Assembly: GCA_910589075.1 (NCBI GenBank)
Contig: CAJUSK010000034.1
Coordinates: 186,001 to 250,000, forward strand
Direction: 5' to 3'
Source of the DNA: an uncultured Lachnospiraceae bacterium
GTDB lineage: Bacteria; Bacillota; Clostridia; Lachnospirales; Lachnospiraceae
Length of the DNA stretch: 64,000 nucleotides
Of the stretch, positions 51,569 through 60,805 are shown one piece after another. The first letter of the stretch is position 1; each line of letters opens with the position of its first letter. The position numbers and the translations under genes were made by a program. Below the pieces are notes generated by a model. It made no database searches and had not been told where the DNA came from. It saw only the letters and a list, made by a program, of their open reading frames with translations.

Positions 51569-51899
51569 TTTGTATCAGTCTCTTCGGGCAAACGGGTTCT
51601 TTTTCATTTATTATACGATACCGGCTCTTTGTACACAAGAGTCAGTACTTCAAACAGACTTGGGAAATGGATATTGTGTAAATATCTCTTTAAAAATAAA
51701 TCATGATGTTATATAATTACCTGCTGAGGGGAAATGATTGACAATTACATGAGAGAGAAAATGTGGAACAAATACAATCCGGGCGTGCAAGCCGGTATTT
51801 GATTGTCAGGCAGCAGGAGAGCGGGACTGCTAAAAGAAAAGAACTGGTATGATCCCGGACAGACAACGAAATAACCACAGATGAGGGGAGATGGAATCT
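51569..51899. other. intergenic region before the small lipoprotein gene
   Basis: AT-rich DNA of about 330 bases. It contains a -10-like TATAAT near 51709 and a TTGACA at 51739, neither with a good partner. A 22-codon open frame at 51734-51802 follows GAGGGG but at short spacing and with no other support. No gene is called. Confidence 0.5.
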
Positions 51900-52271
51900 A
51901 TGAAAAAATTGATATTGTTTTTTCCATGTGTTTTGATTATATTGCTAGCCGGCTGTGGCACTGCAAAGGACAGTGTCGCGCATCGGGACGGCAATCTGAT
52001 CATTACGAATTACGCAAGTTCTGAAATTACAGACATTACAATTACGCACCAGGGGGAGAGCGTAGCTGTTTCCAAAGGAGCGATTCAGGACACGCAGCTT
52101 TGCTATTTTACCATTGATCCTGCGGATGACTATACATATACGGTTTCTTTTGTGGATCACAATGGTGAGGAACATGCGCAGGAATTTACCGATCAGTTTA
52201 CCAAAGATACGCGGATCCTGATTGCAGTGCACTGCACGGAAAATGTCTGGACGATGGATTATGATAAGTAA
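51900..52271 (+). CDS. small lipoprotein, unknown
   Basis: A 123-residue protein with a lipoprotein signal peptide (KKLILFFPCVLIILLAGC, cysteine near 19). The mature part is beta-rich with repeated DIT and ITH motifs (NLIITNYASSEITDITITHQ, YTVSFVDHNGEEHAQEF) and looks like a small surface immunoglobulin-like or lipocalin-like domain, not assigned. The ATG at 51891 is too close to AGGGGAG; that at 51900 is better. Its 3' end overlaps the opposing immunity gene by 13 bases. Confidence 0.75.
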   Translation: MKKLILFFPCVLIILLAGCGTAKDSVAHRDGNLIITNYASSEITDITITHQGESVAVSKGAIQDTQLCYFTIDPADDYTYTVSFVDHNGEEHAQEFTDQFTKDTRILIAVHCTENVWTMDYDK

Positions 52272-53200
52272 GAGTCGGCTTCGCGGGATTTTGTCAACAG
52301 TGCCCTGAAAGCAGCCGGATCCATACAACACTGATGAAATGCAATCGCAAATTCTTTCAGCACCTTTTTGACGGAAGTGCGCACAGAAAAAGTATCCGCT
52401 TCACAGTCAAATGTAAATTTCGACTGTAATTCAGCCATATTTTCTTTTATATATGTGACTGCAATCTGTTCCCAGTCATATCCGCTTCCTGACAAGCCTG
52501 CTTCTGCGAAAATTTCATAGTTTAGGGCGTTGGCATCGAGAGTCAGCGTGTAAGACCTGTTTTCCCCGATCCACCGAAAGGGCAGAATGGTTTCTTTGAG
52601 TGTTTTATCCATGTCACGTGGCCGGGGATATTCATCCTTGCGCCCTGCAACGGTCTGCTCGTAATCAAGTTCCACGCCCTGCTCTGCCAAAATCTGACGG
52701 ATGTTACATTCCACGGCCACAGGGCCATTGATTGCCGGAAGGGCTATATCGCCGGAATGCCACAGTTCATGGTGCTGTTGTGGTGTAATGGGTATATCTT
52801 TACCGCCTTTCCAGACAGAAGTGCCATATAAAAAAGAAATTGTATCATAATCGGAATCTTTCCATTTGTCATACGCCGGATGTTCAAATAAAACACGCCA
52901 GCGTCCCCGATGAAACATTCCGCCTGCAATGAGCGGTTTCAAAAGCCGCCCTGATTGAATGATACATTCCGGGCTGTCCGGAATGCTGCCCGTATAACGG
53001 AAAATTTCCATGATATATAAGTTTTTGGCATAGGGTTCAATGATTCTGCCAAAGGCGAACGGATCGTCCGGGTGAAACCTGTATCTTTTATAGTCTATGA
53101 ATTCATCAAATAATGGATCTCTCCATTTCTGGTAAGACGGCAGATACAGGGGAATCATAAAGATGTCTCCACAGGCAGGGATTTTCTTGATTTTATCCAT
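52259..53200 (-). CDS. fused Imm26-Imm51 polyimmunity protein
   Basis: A 313-residue soluble protein made of two immunity domains. Residues 8-125 fit Imm26 (ACGDIFMIPLYLP, FAFGRIIEP, GGMFHRGRWRVLFEHPAY). Residues 215-310 fit Imm51 (YTLTLDANALNYEIFAEAGL, GSGYDWEQIAVTYIKEN, LKEFAIAFHQCCMDPAAFRA). Such proteins protect against toxins of contact-dependent or type VI/VII-like systems. No toxin gene is present, so it is an orphan that may guard against neighbours. The ATG follows AGGAG. Confidence 0.8.
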   Translation of the reverse strand: MDKIKKIPACGDIFMIPLYLPSYQKWRDPLFDEFIDYKRYRFHPDDPFAFGRIIEPYAKNLYIMEIFRYTGSIPDSPECIIQSGRLLKPLIAGGMFHRGRWRVLFEHPAYDKWKDSDYDTISFLYGTSVWKGGKDIPITPQQHHELWHSGDIALPAINGPVAVECNIRQILAEQGVELDYEQTVAGRKDEYPRPRDMDKTLKETILPFRWIGENRSYTLTLDANALNYEIFAEAGLSGSGYDWEQIAVTYIKENMAELQSKFTFDCEADTFSVRTSVKKVLKEFAIAFHQCCMDPAAFRALLTKSREADSYLS

Positions 53201-53365
53201 AATTGTTCTCCTGTTTCACAGAGGCTATTCACGGGTATCAGGAGTCTATTATAACATAACCCCCGGTGTTTTTCCACCTGCTTTATGCGATTGTCACAGA
53301 TGGTTTTTGTGGAGACTGGCTCTGTATAAACATTGGTTTTTTCTACAAATGGGGTGAAATATCCG

Positions 53366-53394
53366 TTGACAAACTATGGCAGGTCCGATATAAT
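53366..53394 (+). promoter_or_regulatory. consensus promoter of the yceD-rpmF-plsX operon
   Basis: TTGACA (53366-53371), 17 bases, TATAAT (53389-53394): a perfect sigma-A promoter. Start of transcription near 53401 gives a leader of about 20 bases. Confidence 0.88.
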
Positions 53395-53420
53395 ATTACG
53401 AGTATGAGCAGGAGTCTGAC

Positions 53421-53942
53421 ATGATTTTAAATATAACAGATGTGTTAACAGCAGAAGGAAAGACAGAATGCCTTTCGGTGGCATTTACACCTTCCTCTCT
53501 GCAATATGGAAGTCATTCGTTTACCATCACCGAGAAGTCCCCGGTGTCTCTCACCATCACCAATATCGGGAAGGGAAGAGCACAGGTTACGGGCAGGATG
53601 GAACTGACCCTATTGCTTTGCTGTGACCGCTGCCTGAAGGATGTGCCTTATACGCTTGTTCCGGAATTTTCAGACACGGTGTCGTCGCCGGAGTTTGGAG
53701 CGGCTGTTCCGGAAGATGCGGACGAGGGGATGACAGGGTTTGAAATTGATGTGGATGAGCTTATATGCCATGAGATTTGGGTTAACTGGCCAATGAAAGT
53801 CCTGTGCAGGCCGGATTGCAGAGGCATCTGCAGTGTGTGCGGCAGGGATTTGAACGAAGGGACGTGTACATGTGATACTTTTGTTCCTGATCCGAGGCTG
53901 GCGGCCATAAAAGATATTTTGAACGCGGATAAGGAGGTGTAA
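53421..53942 (+). CDS. yceD: YceD/DUF177 family protein
   Basis: A 173-residue protein of the DUF177 family, usually encoded just before rpmF and linked to 23S rRNA processing and ribosome assembly. It carries two cysteine pairs, CCDRC and CRPDCRGICSVCG with a final CTC, which would bind zinc, and the typical FEIDVDELICHEIWVNWPMK. The ATG has CAGGAG upstream and rpmF starts 2 bases after its stop. Confidence 0.92.
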   Translation: MILNITDVLTAEGKTECLSVAFTPSSLQYGSHSFTITEKSPVSLTITNIGKGRAQVTGRMELTLLLCCDRCLKDVPYTLVPEFSDTVSSPEFGAAVPEDADEGMTGFEIDVDELICHEIWVNWPMKVLCRPDCRGICSVCGRDLNEGTCTCDTFVPDPRLAAIKDILNADKEV

Positions 53943-53944
53943 CG

Positions 53945-54124
53945 ATGTCTATCTGTCCCAAAAATAAATCTTCCAAAGCAAGAAGAGATAAACGTAGAGC
54001 GAACTGGAAAATGAATGCGCCTACTTTGGTAAAGTGCAGCAAATGCGGCGCTTTGATGATTCCTCACAGAGTGTGCAAGACTTGCGGGTCTTACAATAAG
54101 AGAGAGATCATCAACGTTGACTGA
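53945..54124 (+). CDS. rpmF: 50S ribosomal protein L32
   Basis: A 59-residue zinc-type L32: MSICPKNKSSKARRDKRRAN, then CSKCG and CKTCG (C-x2-C ... C-x2-C). Order yceD-rpmF-plsX is the classic bacterial cluster. The ATG is 2 bases after the yceD stop, with AGGAGG 5 bases before it (ending inside yceD). Confidence 0.97.
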   Translation: MSICPKNKSSKARRDKRRANWKMNAPTLVKCSKCGALMIPHRVCKTCGSYNKREIINVD

Positions 54125-54206
54125 TCCGGTGGGGATCGGTTCTGACAGGAAAAGCAGTTATGATGGCAAATCATACGCGATAGCAGAGCATAAGCAGACT
54201 GGTACA

Positions 54207-54240
54207 GGACATTTCTGATTGAAGAAGTGTCCTTGCTTTT
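54207..54240 (+). terminator. attenuator between rpmF and plsX
   Basis: GGACATTTCT and AGAAGTGTCC (54207-54232) pair with one wobble across a 6-base loop, followed by TTGCTTTTTG. It probably lowers transcription of plsX relative to the ribosomal gene. Confidence 0.7.
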
Positions 54241-54297
54241 TGTCCCTGAATCCAGTATATTTATAGGAGATACAGTTTGGGTTGGAGGAAAATGGAA

Positions 54298-55314
54298 ATG
54301 AGTGAACGGATCAATGTGGCAGTGGATGCCATGGGAGGCGACAACGCTCCGGCAGAAGTGGTGAAAGGTGCTGTGGAGGCAGTGCGGGAGAGCGCGAAAA
54401 TAAAGGTATTTCTGGTAGGCAGGGAAGCGGCTGTGAAGGCGGAGCTGGCAAAGTATGACGCAGCACAGGACCAGATAGAGATTGTGGATGCATCGGAAGT
54501 CATCGAAACAGCCGAACCGCCGGTGGCGGCTATTCGTGCGAAGAAGGATTCTTCCATTGTAAAAGGTATGAAATTGGTAAAGGAAGGCAGATGTGACGCA
54601 TTTGTATCCGCAGGCAGTACCGGGGCGGTACTGGTGGGCGGACAGGTGCTGGTGGGCAGGATCAAAGGCGTGGAGCGGCCTCCGCTGGCTCCGGTGATTC
54701 CCACGGCGAAGGGAGCGGCTCTTTTGATCGACTGCGGCGCAAATGTGGATGCCCGTGCTTCACATCTGGTGCAGTTTGCCAAAATGGGTTCTATTTATAT
54801 GGAACATATTCTGGGCGTGAAAAATCCGCGGGTGGGCATTGTCAATATCGGTGCGGAAGAAGAAAAGGGAAACGCCCTGGTGAAAGAAACTTTTCCTCTT
54901 TTAAAGGCATGTAAAGGCATCAACTTTATCGGAAGCGTGGAAGCCAGGGATATTCCTGCCGGCGAAGCGGACGTGATTGTCTGTGAGGCCTTTGTGGGCA
55001 ATGTGATCCTGAAAATGTATGAGGGTGTGGGCGGCACGCTGATCCAGGAAGTGAAACGGGGCATGATGTCCACACTGCGCAGTAAAATCGGCGCTCTGTT
55101 GGTAAAACCGGCCCTGAAAGAGACGCTCAAGGCGTTTGACTTAGAGCAGTATGGCGGCGCTCCGCTGCTGGGGTTAAAGGGCCTTGTTGTCAAGACCCAC
55201 GGCAGTTCCAAATCTGTTGAAGTGAAAAATTCCATTTTACAGTGTATTGCTTTTCAGGAGCAGAAAATCAACGATAAAATCAGGGAGCAGATTGTACAAC
55301 AGGAAGAAACATAG
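54298..55314 (+). CDS. plsX: phosphate acyltransferase PlsX
   Basis: A 338-residue enzyme making acyl phosphate from acyl-ACP for phospholipid synthesis. It shows NVAVDAMGGDNAPAEVVKGA, FVSAGSTGAVLVGG, LIDCGANVDA, VGIVNIGAEEEKGN, GSVEARDIPAGEADVIVCEA and GNVILKMYEGVG. GGAGG lies 9 bases before the ATG at 54298. acpP follows after 9 bases. Confidence 0.97.
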   Translation: MSERINVAVDAMGGDNAPAEVVKGAVEAVRESAKIKVFLVGREAAVKAELAKYDAAQDQIEIVDASEVIETAEPPVAAIRAKKDSSIVKGMKLVKEGRCDAFVSAGSTGAVLVGGQVLVGRIKGVERPPLAPVIPTAKGAALLIDCGANVDARASHLVQFAKMGSIYMEHILGVKNPRVGIVNIGAEEEKGNALVKETFPLLKACKGINFIGSVEARDIPAGEADVIVCEAFVGNVILKMYEGVGGTLIQEVKRGMMSTLRSKIGALLVKPALKETLKAFDLEQYGGAPLLGLKGLVVKTHGSSKSVEVKNSILQCIAFQEQKINDKIREQIVQQEET

Positions 55315-55323
55315 GGGGTTACT

Positions 55324-55587
55324 ATGGAATTCGATCAGCTGAAGACTGTGATAGCAGGCATACTGAGCCTGGATCCCAATGAGATTACGGAAGAAGAAAC
55401 CTTTGTGGAGGATCTTGGGGCGGATTCTCTGGATCTGTTCCAGATTGTTATGGGAATCGAAGAGGTATTTGAGATTAAGATACCGCCCCAGGAAGCCGAG
55501 AAGATCACAAAGGTCGGTGAAGCTTTGGCTTTGGTTCATCAGATGGTGGAAATAAAAGAACAGGCGGCAGAACATGACAATCTATAA
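55324..55587 (+). CDS. acpP: acyl carrier protein
   Basis: An 87-residue acidic helical protein with the phosphopantetheine serine in LGADSLDLFQIV. It carries acyl chains to PlsX, encoded before it. It is slightly longer than average, with a charged tail. The 3' end overlaps rnc by 14 bases. A weak GGGGG site precedes the ATG. Confidence 0.95.
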   Translation: MEFDQLKTVIAGILSLDPNEITEEETFVEDLGADSLDLFQIVMGIEEVFEIKIPPQEAEKITKVGEALALVHQMVEIKEQAAEHDNL

Positions 55588-56278
55588 TACAACAGAAACG
55601 GAACTGCTGGAAGAGCGGATCGGTTATACCTTCCGGGATAAACGTCTGCTCAAACAGGCGCTGACGCACAGTTCCTTTGCCAATGAGCAGAAAATTAACA
55701 AATGGGACGACTACGAGAGAATTGAGTTTCTGGGAGATGCGGTGTTGGAACTGGTGAGCAGCGATTATCTGTACAGGGAGAATCCCCGCCTGTCAGAAGG
55801 GGAATTGACGAAGAAGCGCTCTTCCATGGTCTGTGAGCCTGCCCTGGCATTTTGCGCCAGAGACATTGAACTGGGCAAATTTATTTTCCTGGGCAAAGGA
55901 GAAGAGGCTACCGGGGGACGGCAGAGGGAGTCCATCACCTCCGATGTGCTGGAGGCATTGATCGGCGCGATTTATCTGGACGGGGGTCTTAGCTGTGCCA
56001 GAGCGTTTATCAACAGATTTGTGCTGTCCGACCTGGAGAATAAACAGTTGTTTTATGACAGCAAAACCATATTGCAGGAACGGGTCCAGAAAAAAGGCGA
56101 AGGAAAACTGCATTATATACTGGTGGAGGAGTCCGGGCCGGAGCATGACAAACAGTTCCGTGTGGAAGCGATGATTGACGACCGGAAAATCGGGGAAGGC
56201 TGTGGCAGGACAAAGAAACATGCGGAACAGCAAGCGGCTTATCAGGCCCTTCTTTCTGAAAACAGGATCAACGGGTAA
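55574..56278 (+). CDS. rnc: ribonuclease III
   Basis: A 234-residue double-strand RNase. The catalytic signature is ERIEFLGDAVLELV, with SDVLEALIGAIYLDGG as second metal site; residues 158-230 are the dsRNA-binding domain (DSKTILQERVQKKGEGKLHY, KKHAEQQAAYQAL). Its start lies inside acpP. smc begins 8 bases after its stop. Confidence 0.97.
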   Translation: MTIYNTTETELLEERIGYTFRDKRLLKQALTHSSFANEQKINKWDDYERIEFLGDAVLELVSSDYLYRENPRLSEGELTKKRSSMVCEPALAFCARDIELGKFIFLGKGEEATGGRQRESITSDVLEALIGAIYLDGGLSCARAFINRFVLSDLENKQLFYDSKTILQERVQKKGEGKLHYILVEESGPEHDKQFRVEAMIDDRKIGEGCGRTKKHAEQQAAYQALLSENRING

Positions 56279-56286
56279 CGGCATTT

Positions 56287-59200
56287 ATGTATTTGAAAAG
56301 CATAGAAGTGCAGGGATTCAAATCCTTTGCCAATAAAATAACATTTCAGTTCCACAACGGCATAACCGGTATTGTAGGGCCCAACGGAAGCGGAAAGAGC
56401 AATGTGGCCGATGCGGTCCGCTGGGTGCTGGGCGAGCAGCGGATTAAGCAGCTCAGGGGTGCTTCCATGCAGGACGTTATTTTTTCCGGGACAGAGACCA
56501 GAAAGCCTCTCAGCTATGCCTATGTGGCCATAACGCTGGACAATGGGGACCATCAGCTCGCCATTGACTATGATGAGGTAACGGTGGCCAGAAGGATATA
56601 CCGCTCCGGTGAAAGCGAATATTCCATCAACGGAAGCATTTGCCGTCTGAAGGACGTAAATGAACTGTTTTATGATACGGGTATCGGCAAGGAAGGGTAT
56701 TCCATTATCGGGCAGGGACAGATTGACAAGATCCTCAGCGGGAAGCCGGAGGAAAAGCGGGAACTGTTTGATGAAGCGGCCGGGATTGTCAAGTTCAAAC
56801 GCAGAAAAAACACCGCTCAGAAAAAGCTGGAAGATGAGAAACAAAACCTCCTCCGTGTCCGGGATATTCTGGCGGAACTGGAAAAGCAGATCGGGCCGCT
56901 GGAGAAACAGTCAGAAACAGCCAGAGTATATCTCAGGAAAAAAGAAGAACTCAAGACGCTGGATGTGAATTTGTTTCTCGTGGAGAATCAGCACATCCGG
57001 GAACAACTGGGCACTGTGGAGGAAAAATACCGCATTGCAGACGGTGAACTACAGGAGACGACCGATACATACGAACAGATAAAAGAAGAATACGGACAGA
57101 TTGAGCAGCAGTTGGAACAACTGGAAGAAACCATAGAAAACGCCCGCCAGACGATGACGGATACCAGTGTGATGCGCGGAAAGCTGGAAGGCGAGATGAA
57201 CGTGCTCAGGGAGCAGATCCGTTCCGCCCAGGGCAGTGAAAACCATCTGAAAAACCGCAGGGAAACGGTGGAAGGCGAGATTTGTGCCAGGGAAAATGAC
57301 AAGCATGTCATTCTGGAAGATAAGCGCCAGACAGATGAAAAGGCGGCCCAGGTAGAGCGGGACAGAGAAGAAGCAGCGTCGCTGCTCGCCCGGATACAGG
57401 CCGTCATTGAGGAATACAATACCAGGATAGAAACCGGCAAAAATGCCATTATCAGCGCATTGAACGACCGCGCGGCTGTCAGGTCCCGTCTGGAGCGTCT
57501 GGATACCATGCTGGAGCAGGTACAAATCCGGAAAGCGGAATTGAATTCCAGATTGCTGCGGGCCAAATCGGACGAGGCGGAACAGAAGGAAAATATCCTT
57601 CGTCTGAAAGAGGAATTCCAGGCTGTCTGCACTGATATACAGGCGTTAAATGAGCAGCAGAAGGCGCAGGAGACGCGCATAGGCCAGGTGAAACCGGAGC
57701 TGACAGGGAAGGATGAAAAACTCCGTCAGACACAGGCGCTGTATCACCAGGAGAAGTCCAAGCTGGAAGCGCTGATGGGACTGACAGAACGATATGAAGG
57801 CTACGGCAACAGCGTCCGGCGTGTGATGGAGCAGAAAGAGAGTCCGGAGGGCGCAGGCCTGGAAGGTGTTGTGGCGGATCTGATCAAGGTGGACAAGCGG
57901 TATGAAACCGCCATTGAGACGGCTCTGGGAGGGAATATCCGGAACATTGTAACGGAAGATGAAGAAACGGCCAAACGCATGATTACGTTTCTGAAACGGA
58001 CCAAAAGCGGCCGTGCCACCTTCCTGCCCCTGACAGGGATCAAAAACATACAGGAATTCAAACAGACGCAGGCTCTTTCGGAAACGGGTGTGATCGGGCT
58101 TGCGGATTTGCTTGTAAAGACAGATAAAAAATACGAGCGGGTTATGAAATCTCTGCTGGGCCGGATTCTTGTGGTGGATCATATGGATCATGCGGTGCAG
58201 ATTGCCCGGAAATATGATTACAGCATCCGTATGGTCACGATTGACGGAGAACTGCTGGCGCCGGGCGGCTCTATCAGCGGCGGTGCGTTTAAAAATACTT
58301 CCAACCTGCTGGGCAGGAGAAGGGAAATCGAAGAACTGGAGAAAAGTGTTTCCGGCTATGGGCAGGAGATTTCCAGGATCCAACAGGAAATCGAGGACAT
58401 CAAGGAAGAAAGAAACCGTCTCAGAAGAGAATTGGAAATCACCCGCCAGACCATGCAGGCAAAATTTATCGAGCAGAATACGGCGCGCCTGAATGTGATG
58501 GCAGCAGAAGAAAAATGGAATGCGACGGAAGCGGGGTTTGGCTCTCTGCAGGAAGAGCAGGAGGAAACCGCCCGTCAGGTACGTCAGATTGGGGAAGATA
58601 AGGAAAAAACGCTGAAAGAACTGGCCGAGTCCGAAAAGCTGGAACGGGAGGTACAGGAGCAGATTGCAGAGTATCAGAAAGTTCTGGAAGAGCGCCGGGC
58701 AGAGGAATCCAGACAGACCGCTCAGGTATCCGAGTGGGAAGTGGAAGCGGAAAAATTCCGTCAGCAACAGAAATTCAAGCAGCAGAATCTGGATCGTATT
58801 GACGGGGAAATCGGACATCTGCGGGAAGAGCTGGCCGAAATCAAAGGGGCTCTGGAAGAAAATGCCGCAGAGATGGAGAGAAAACAAAACAATATAACAG
58901 AAATCGAGAAAACCATTGCAAGCTCCCGTACCACCGGTGATGCGGCGGAAGAAAACATGCGGGCCAACATGTCCAAGAAGGAAGAGCTGACACAGCGGCA
59001 GAAAAATTTCTTTGCCGTGCGGGAGGAACTGGCGGAGAAAAAAAGCGGTCTGGACAAGGAAACCTATCGTCTGAACGCCCAGAAAGAAAAGCTGGAAGGT
59101 TCCATGGAAGCGCAGATTAACTATATGTGGGACGAATACGAAATTACCCTCAGCAATGCGGCGGCTCTGCGTGACGAATCTCTCAATGATCTGTCGGTCA

Positions 59201-59853
59201 TGAAAAAGGACATTTCTTCCCTCAAGGATCAGATCCGGAAGCTGGGCGATGTCAATGTCAATGCCATTGAGGATTACAAGAATCTGATGGAGAGATATGG
59301 TTTCCTGAAAAATCAGCATGACGATCTGGTGGAGGCCGAACAGACGCTGCTGGGGATTATCGAGGAGCTGGACAGCGCCATGCGCAGGCAGTTTCAGGAG
59401 AAATTCGGACAGATTGGCAGAGAGTTTGACAAAGTATTCAAAGAATTGTTCGGCGGCGGCAAAGGGACGTTGGAGCTGCAGGAAGAGGAGGATATCCTGG
59501 AAGCAGGTATCCGTATCATCGCCCAGCCTCCGGGCAAGAAACTGCAGAATATGATGCAGCTTTCCGGCGGTGAGAAAGCACTGACAGCCATAGCTCTTTT
59601 GTTTGCCATCCAGAATCTCAAGCCATCCCCTTTTTGTCTGCTGGATGAGATCGAAGCGGCGCTGGACGAGAACAATGTGGGGCGCTTTGTGAAATATCTG
59701 CATAAGCTGACGAAAAATACCCAGTTTATCGTCATTACGCACAGGCGGGGCACGATGGAGCAGGCAGACCGGCTGTATGGGATTACCATGCAGGAAAAGG
59801 GGATTTCCACGCTGGTTAGTGTGAATCTGATTGGAAACGAACTGGAGGCATAG
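56287..59853 (+). CDS. smc: chromosome partition protein SMC
   Basis: A 1188-residue SMC ATPase. N-terminal Walker A is GIVGPNGSGKSNVADAV (about residue 32); long coiled coils flank a hinge at about 515-680 (GVVADLIKVDKRYETAIETA, DGELLAPGGSISGGAF). The C-terminal head has LSGGEKALTAIALLFA and Walker B FCLLDEIEAALDENN. It condenses and separates the chromosome with ScpA/B, not encoded here. Confidence 0.97.
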   Translation: MYLKSIEVQGFKSFANKITFQFHNGITGIVGPNGSGKSNVADAVRWVLGEQRIKQLRGASMQDVIFSGTETRKPLSYAYVAITLDNGDHQLAIDYDEVTVARRIYRSGESEYSINGSICRLKDVNELFYDTGIGKEGYSIIGQGQIDKILSGKPEEKRELFDEAAGIVKFKRRKNTAQKKLEDEKQNLLRVRDILAELEKQIGPLEKQSETARVYLRKKEELKTLDVNLFLVENQHIREQLGTVEEKYRIADGELQETTDTYEQIKEEYGQIEQQLEQLEETIENARQTMTDTSVMRGKLEGEMNVLREQIRSAQGSENHLKNRRETVEGEICARENDKHVILEDKRQTDEKAAQVERDREEAASLLARIQAVIEEYNTRIETGKNAIISALNDRAAVRSRLERLDTMLEQVQIRKAELNSRLLRAKSDEAEQKENILRLKEEFQAVCTDIQALNEQQKAQETRIGQVKPELTGKDEKLRQTQALYHQEKSKLEALMGLTERYEGYGNSVRRVMEQKESPEGAGLEGVVADLIKVDKRYETAIETALGGNIRNIVTEDEETAKRMITFLKRTKSGRATFLPLTGIKNIQEFKQTQALSETGVIGLADLLVKTDKKYERVMKSLLGRILVVDHMDHAVQIARKYDYSIRMVTIDGELLAPGGSISGGAFKNTSNLLGRRREIEELEKSVSGYGQEISRIQQEIEDIKEERNRLRRELEITRQTMQAKFIEQNTARLNVMAAEEKWNATEAGFGSLQEEQEETARQVRQIGEDKEKTLKELAESEKLEREVQEQIAEYQKVLEERRAEESRQTAQVSEWEVEAEKFRQQQKFKQQNLDRIDGEIGHLREELAEIKGALEENAAEMERKQNNITEIEKTIASSRTTGDAAEENMRANMSKKEELTQRQKNFFAVREELAEKKSGLDKETYRLNAQKEKLEGSMEAQINYMWDEYEITLSNAAALRDESLNDLSVMKKDISSLKDQIRKLGDVNVNAIEDYKNLMERYGFLKNQHDDLVEAEQTLLGIIEELDSAMRRQFQEKFGQIGREFDKVFKELFGGGKGTLELQEEEDILEAGIRIIAQPPGKKLQNMMQLSGGEKALTAIALLFAIQNLKPSPFCLLDEIEAALDENNVGRFVKYLHKLTKNTQFIVITHRRGTMEQADRLYGITMQEKGISTLVSVNLIGNELEA

Positions 59854-59857
59854 AACG

Positions 59858-60805
59858 ATGAGCGGAGAAAAAAAGGGATTTTTCAGCCGTCTGAAGGCAG
59901 GACTGAGCAAGACAAGGGATAATATTGTCCATGGAATTGATGCTGTTTTCAACGGATATTCTATGATTGACGAAGATTTTTATGAAGAGCTGGAAGAGAT
60001 ACTGATTATGGGAGATATCGGTGTCAATGCCGCGGGCGCCATATTGGACCGTCTGCGGGCGCAGGTCAAAGAGCGGCATATCAAGGAGCCCTCTGCCTGC
60101 AAACAGCTTTTGATAGACAGCATCCGGGAACAGATGCAGGTCGGAGAAACGGCCTATGATTTTGAAAAGGAACAGTCGGTGGTGCTTGTAATCGGGGTCA
60201 ACGGCGTGGGGAAGACCACTTCCGTAGGCAAACTGGCAGGCAAACTGAAAGATCAGGGCAGAAGAGTGATTCTGGCGGCAGCGGATACATTCCGGGCCGC
60301 GGCCGGAGAACAGTTGACCGAGTGGGCCCATCGGGCAGGCGTGGAGATTATCGGGGGCATGGAAGGTTCTGATCCGGCCTCGGTGATTTTTGACGCCGTG
60401 CATGCGGCGAAAGCCAGGGGGGCCGATGTATTGTTGTGTGATACGGCAGGCAGGCTTCACAATAAAAAGAATCTGATGGAAGAACTGAAAAAAATAGACC
60501 GGATTATCGAAAAGGAGTTTCCTGCTGTGCACCGGGAAAACCTGGTGGTACTGGACAGTACCACAGGGCAGAATGCATTGCAGCAGGCCAGGGAGTTCGG
60601 AGAGGCCACCCATCTGACCGGCATTATCCTGACCAAGATGGACGGAACGGCCAAAGGCGGTATTGCCGTGGCGATTCAGTCGGAACTGCATGTGCCGGTG
60701 AAATATATTGGCGTAGGCGAGACCATTGACGATTTACAGAAGTTTGATCCGGATGAATTTGTGAATGCGTTGTTTGATATTAGGGGAGTGGATGCAAATG
60801 AGTGA
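59858..60805 (+). CDS. ftsY: signal recognition particle receptor FtsY
   Basis: A 315-residue GTPase: short N domain (FFSRLKAGLSKTRDNIVHGI), then GVNGVGKTTSVGKLAGKL, AADTFRAAAGEQL, CDTAGRLHNKKNLMEEL and ILTKMDGTAKGG. The acidic A domain of E. coli is absent, normal for Gram-positives. Start at 59858 follows GGAGG at the end of smc; the stop overlaps ilvA. Confidence 0.97.
   Translation: MSGEKKGFFSRLKAGLSKTRDNIVHGIDAVFNGYSMIDEDFYEELEEILIMGDIGVNAAGAILDRLRAQVKERHIKEPSACKQLLIDSIREQMQVGETAYDFEKEQSVVLVIGVNGVGKTTSVGKLAGKLKDQGRRVILAAADTFRAAAGEQLTEWAHRAGVEIIGGMEGSDPASVIFDAVHAAKARGADVLLCDTAGRLHNKKNLMEELKKIDRIIEKEFPAVHRENLVVLDSTTGQNALQQAREFGEATHLTGIILTKMDGTAKGGIAVAIQSELHVPVKYIGVGETIDDLQKFDPDEFVNALFDIRGVDANE

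Noticed and set aside
51734..51802. A 22-codon open frame before the lipoprotein gene
   Set aside because: Ribosome-site spacing is poor and nothing else supports translation.
57646..59952. A 768-codon minus-strand open frame opposite smc
   Set aside because: It is the antisense shadow of the coiled-coil coding region. Motifs and start sites support smc on the plus strand.
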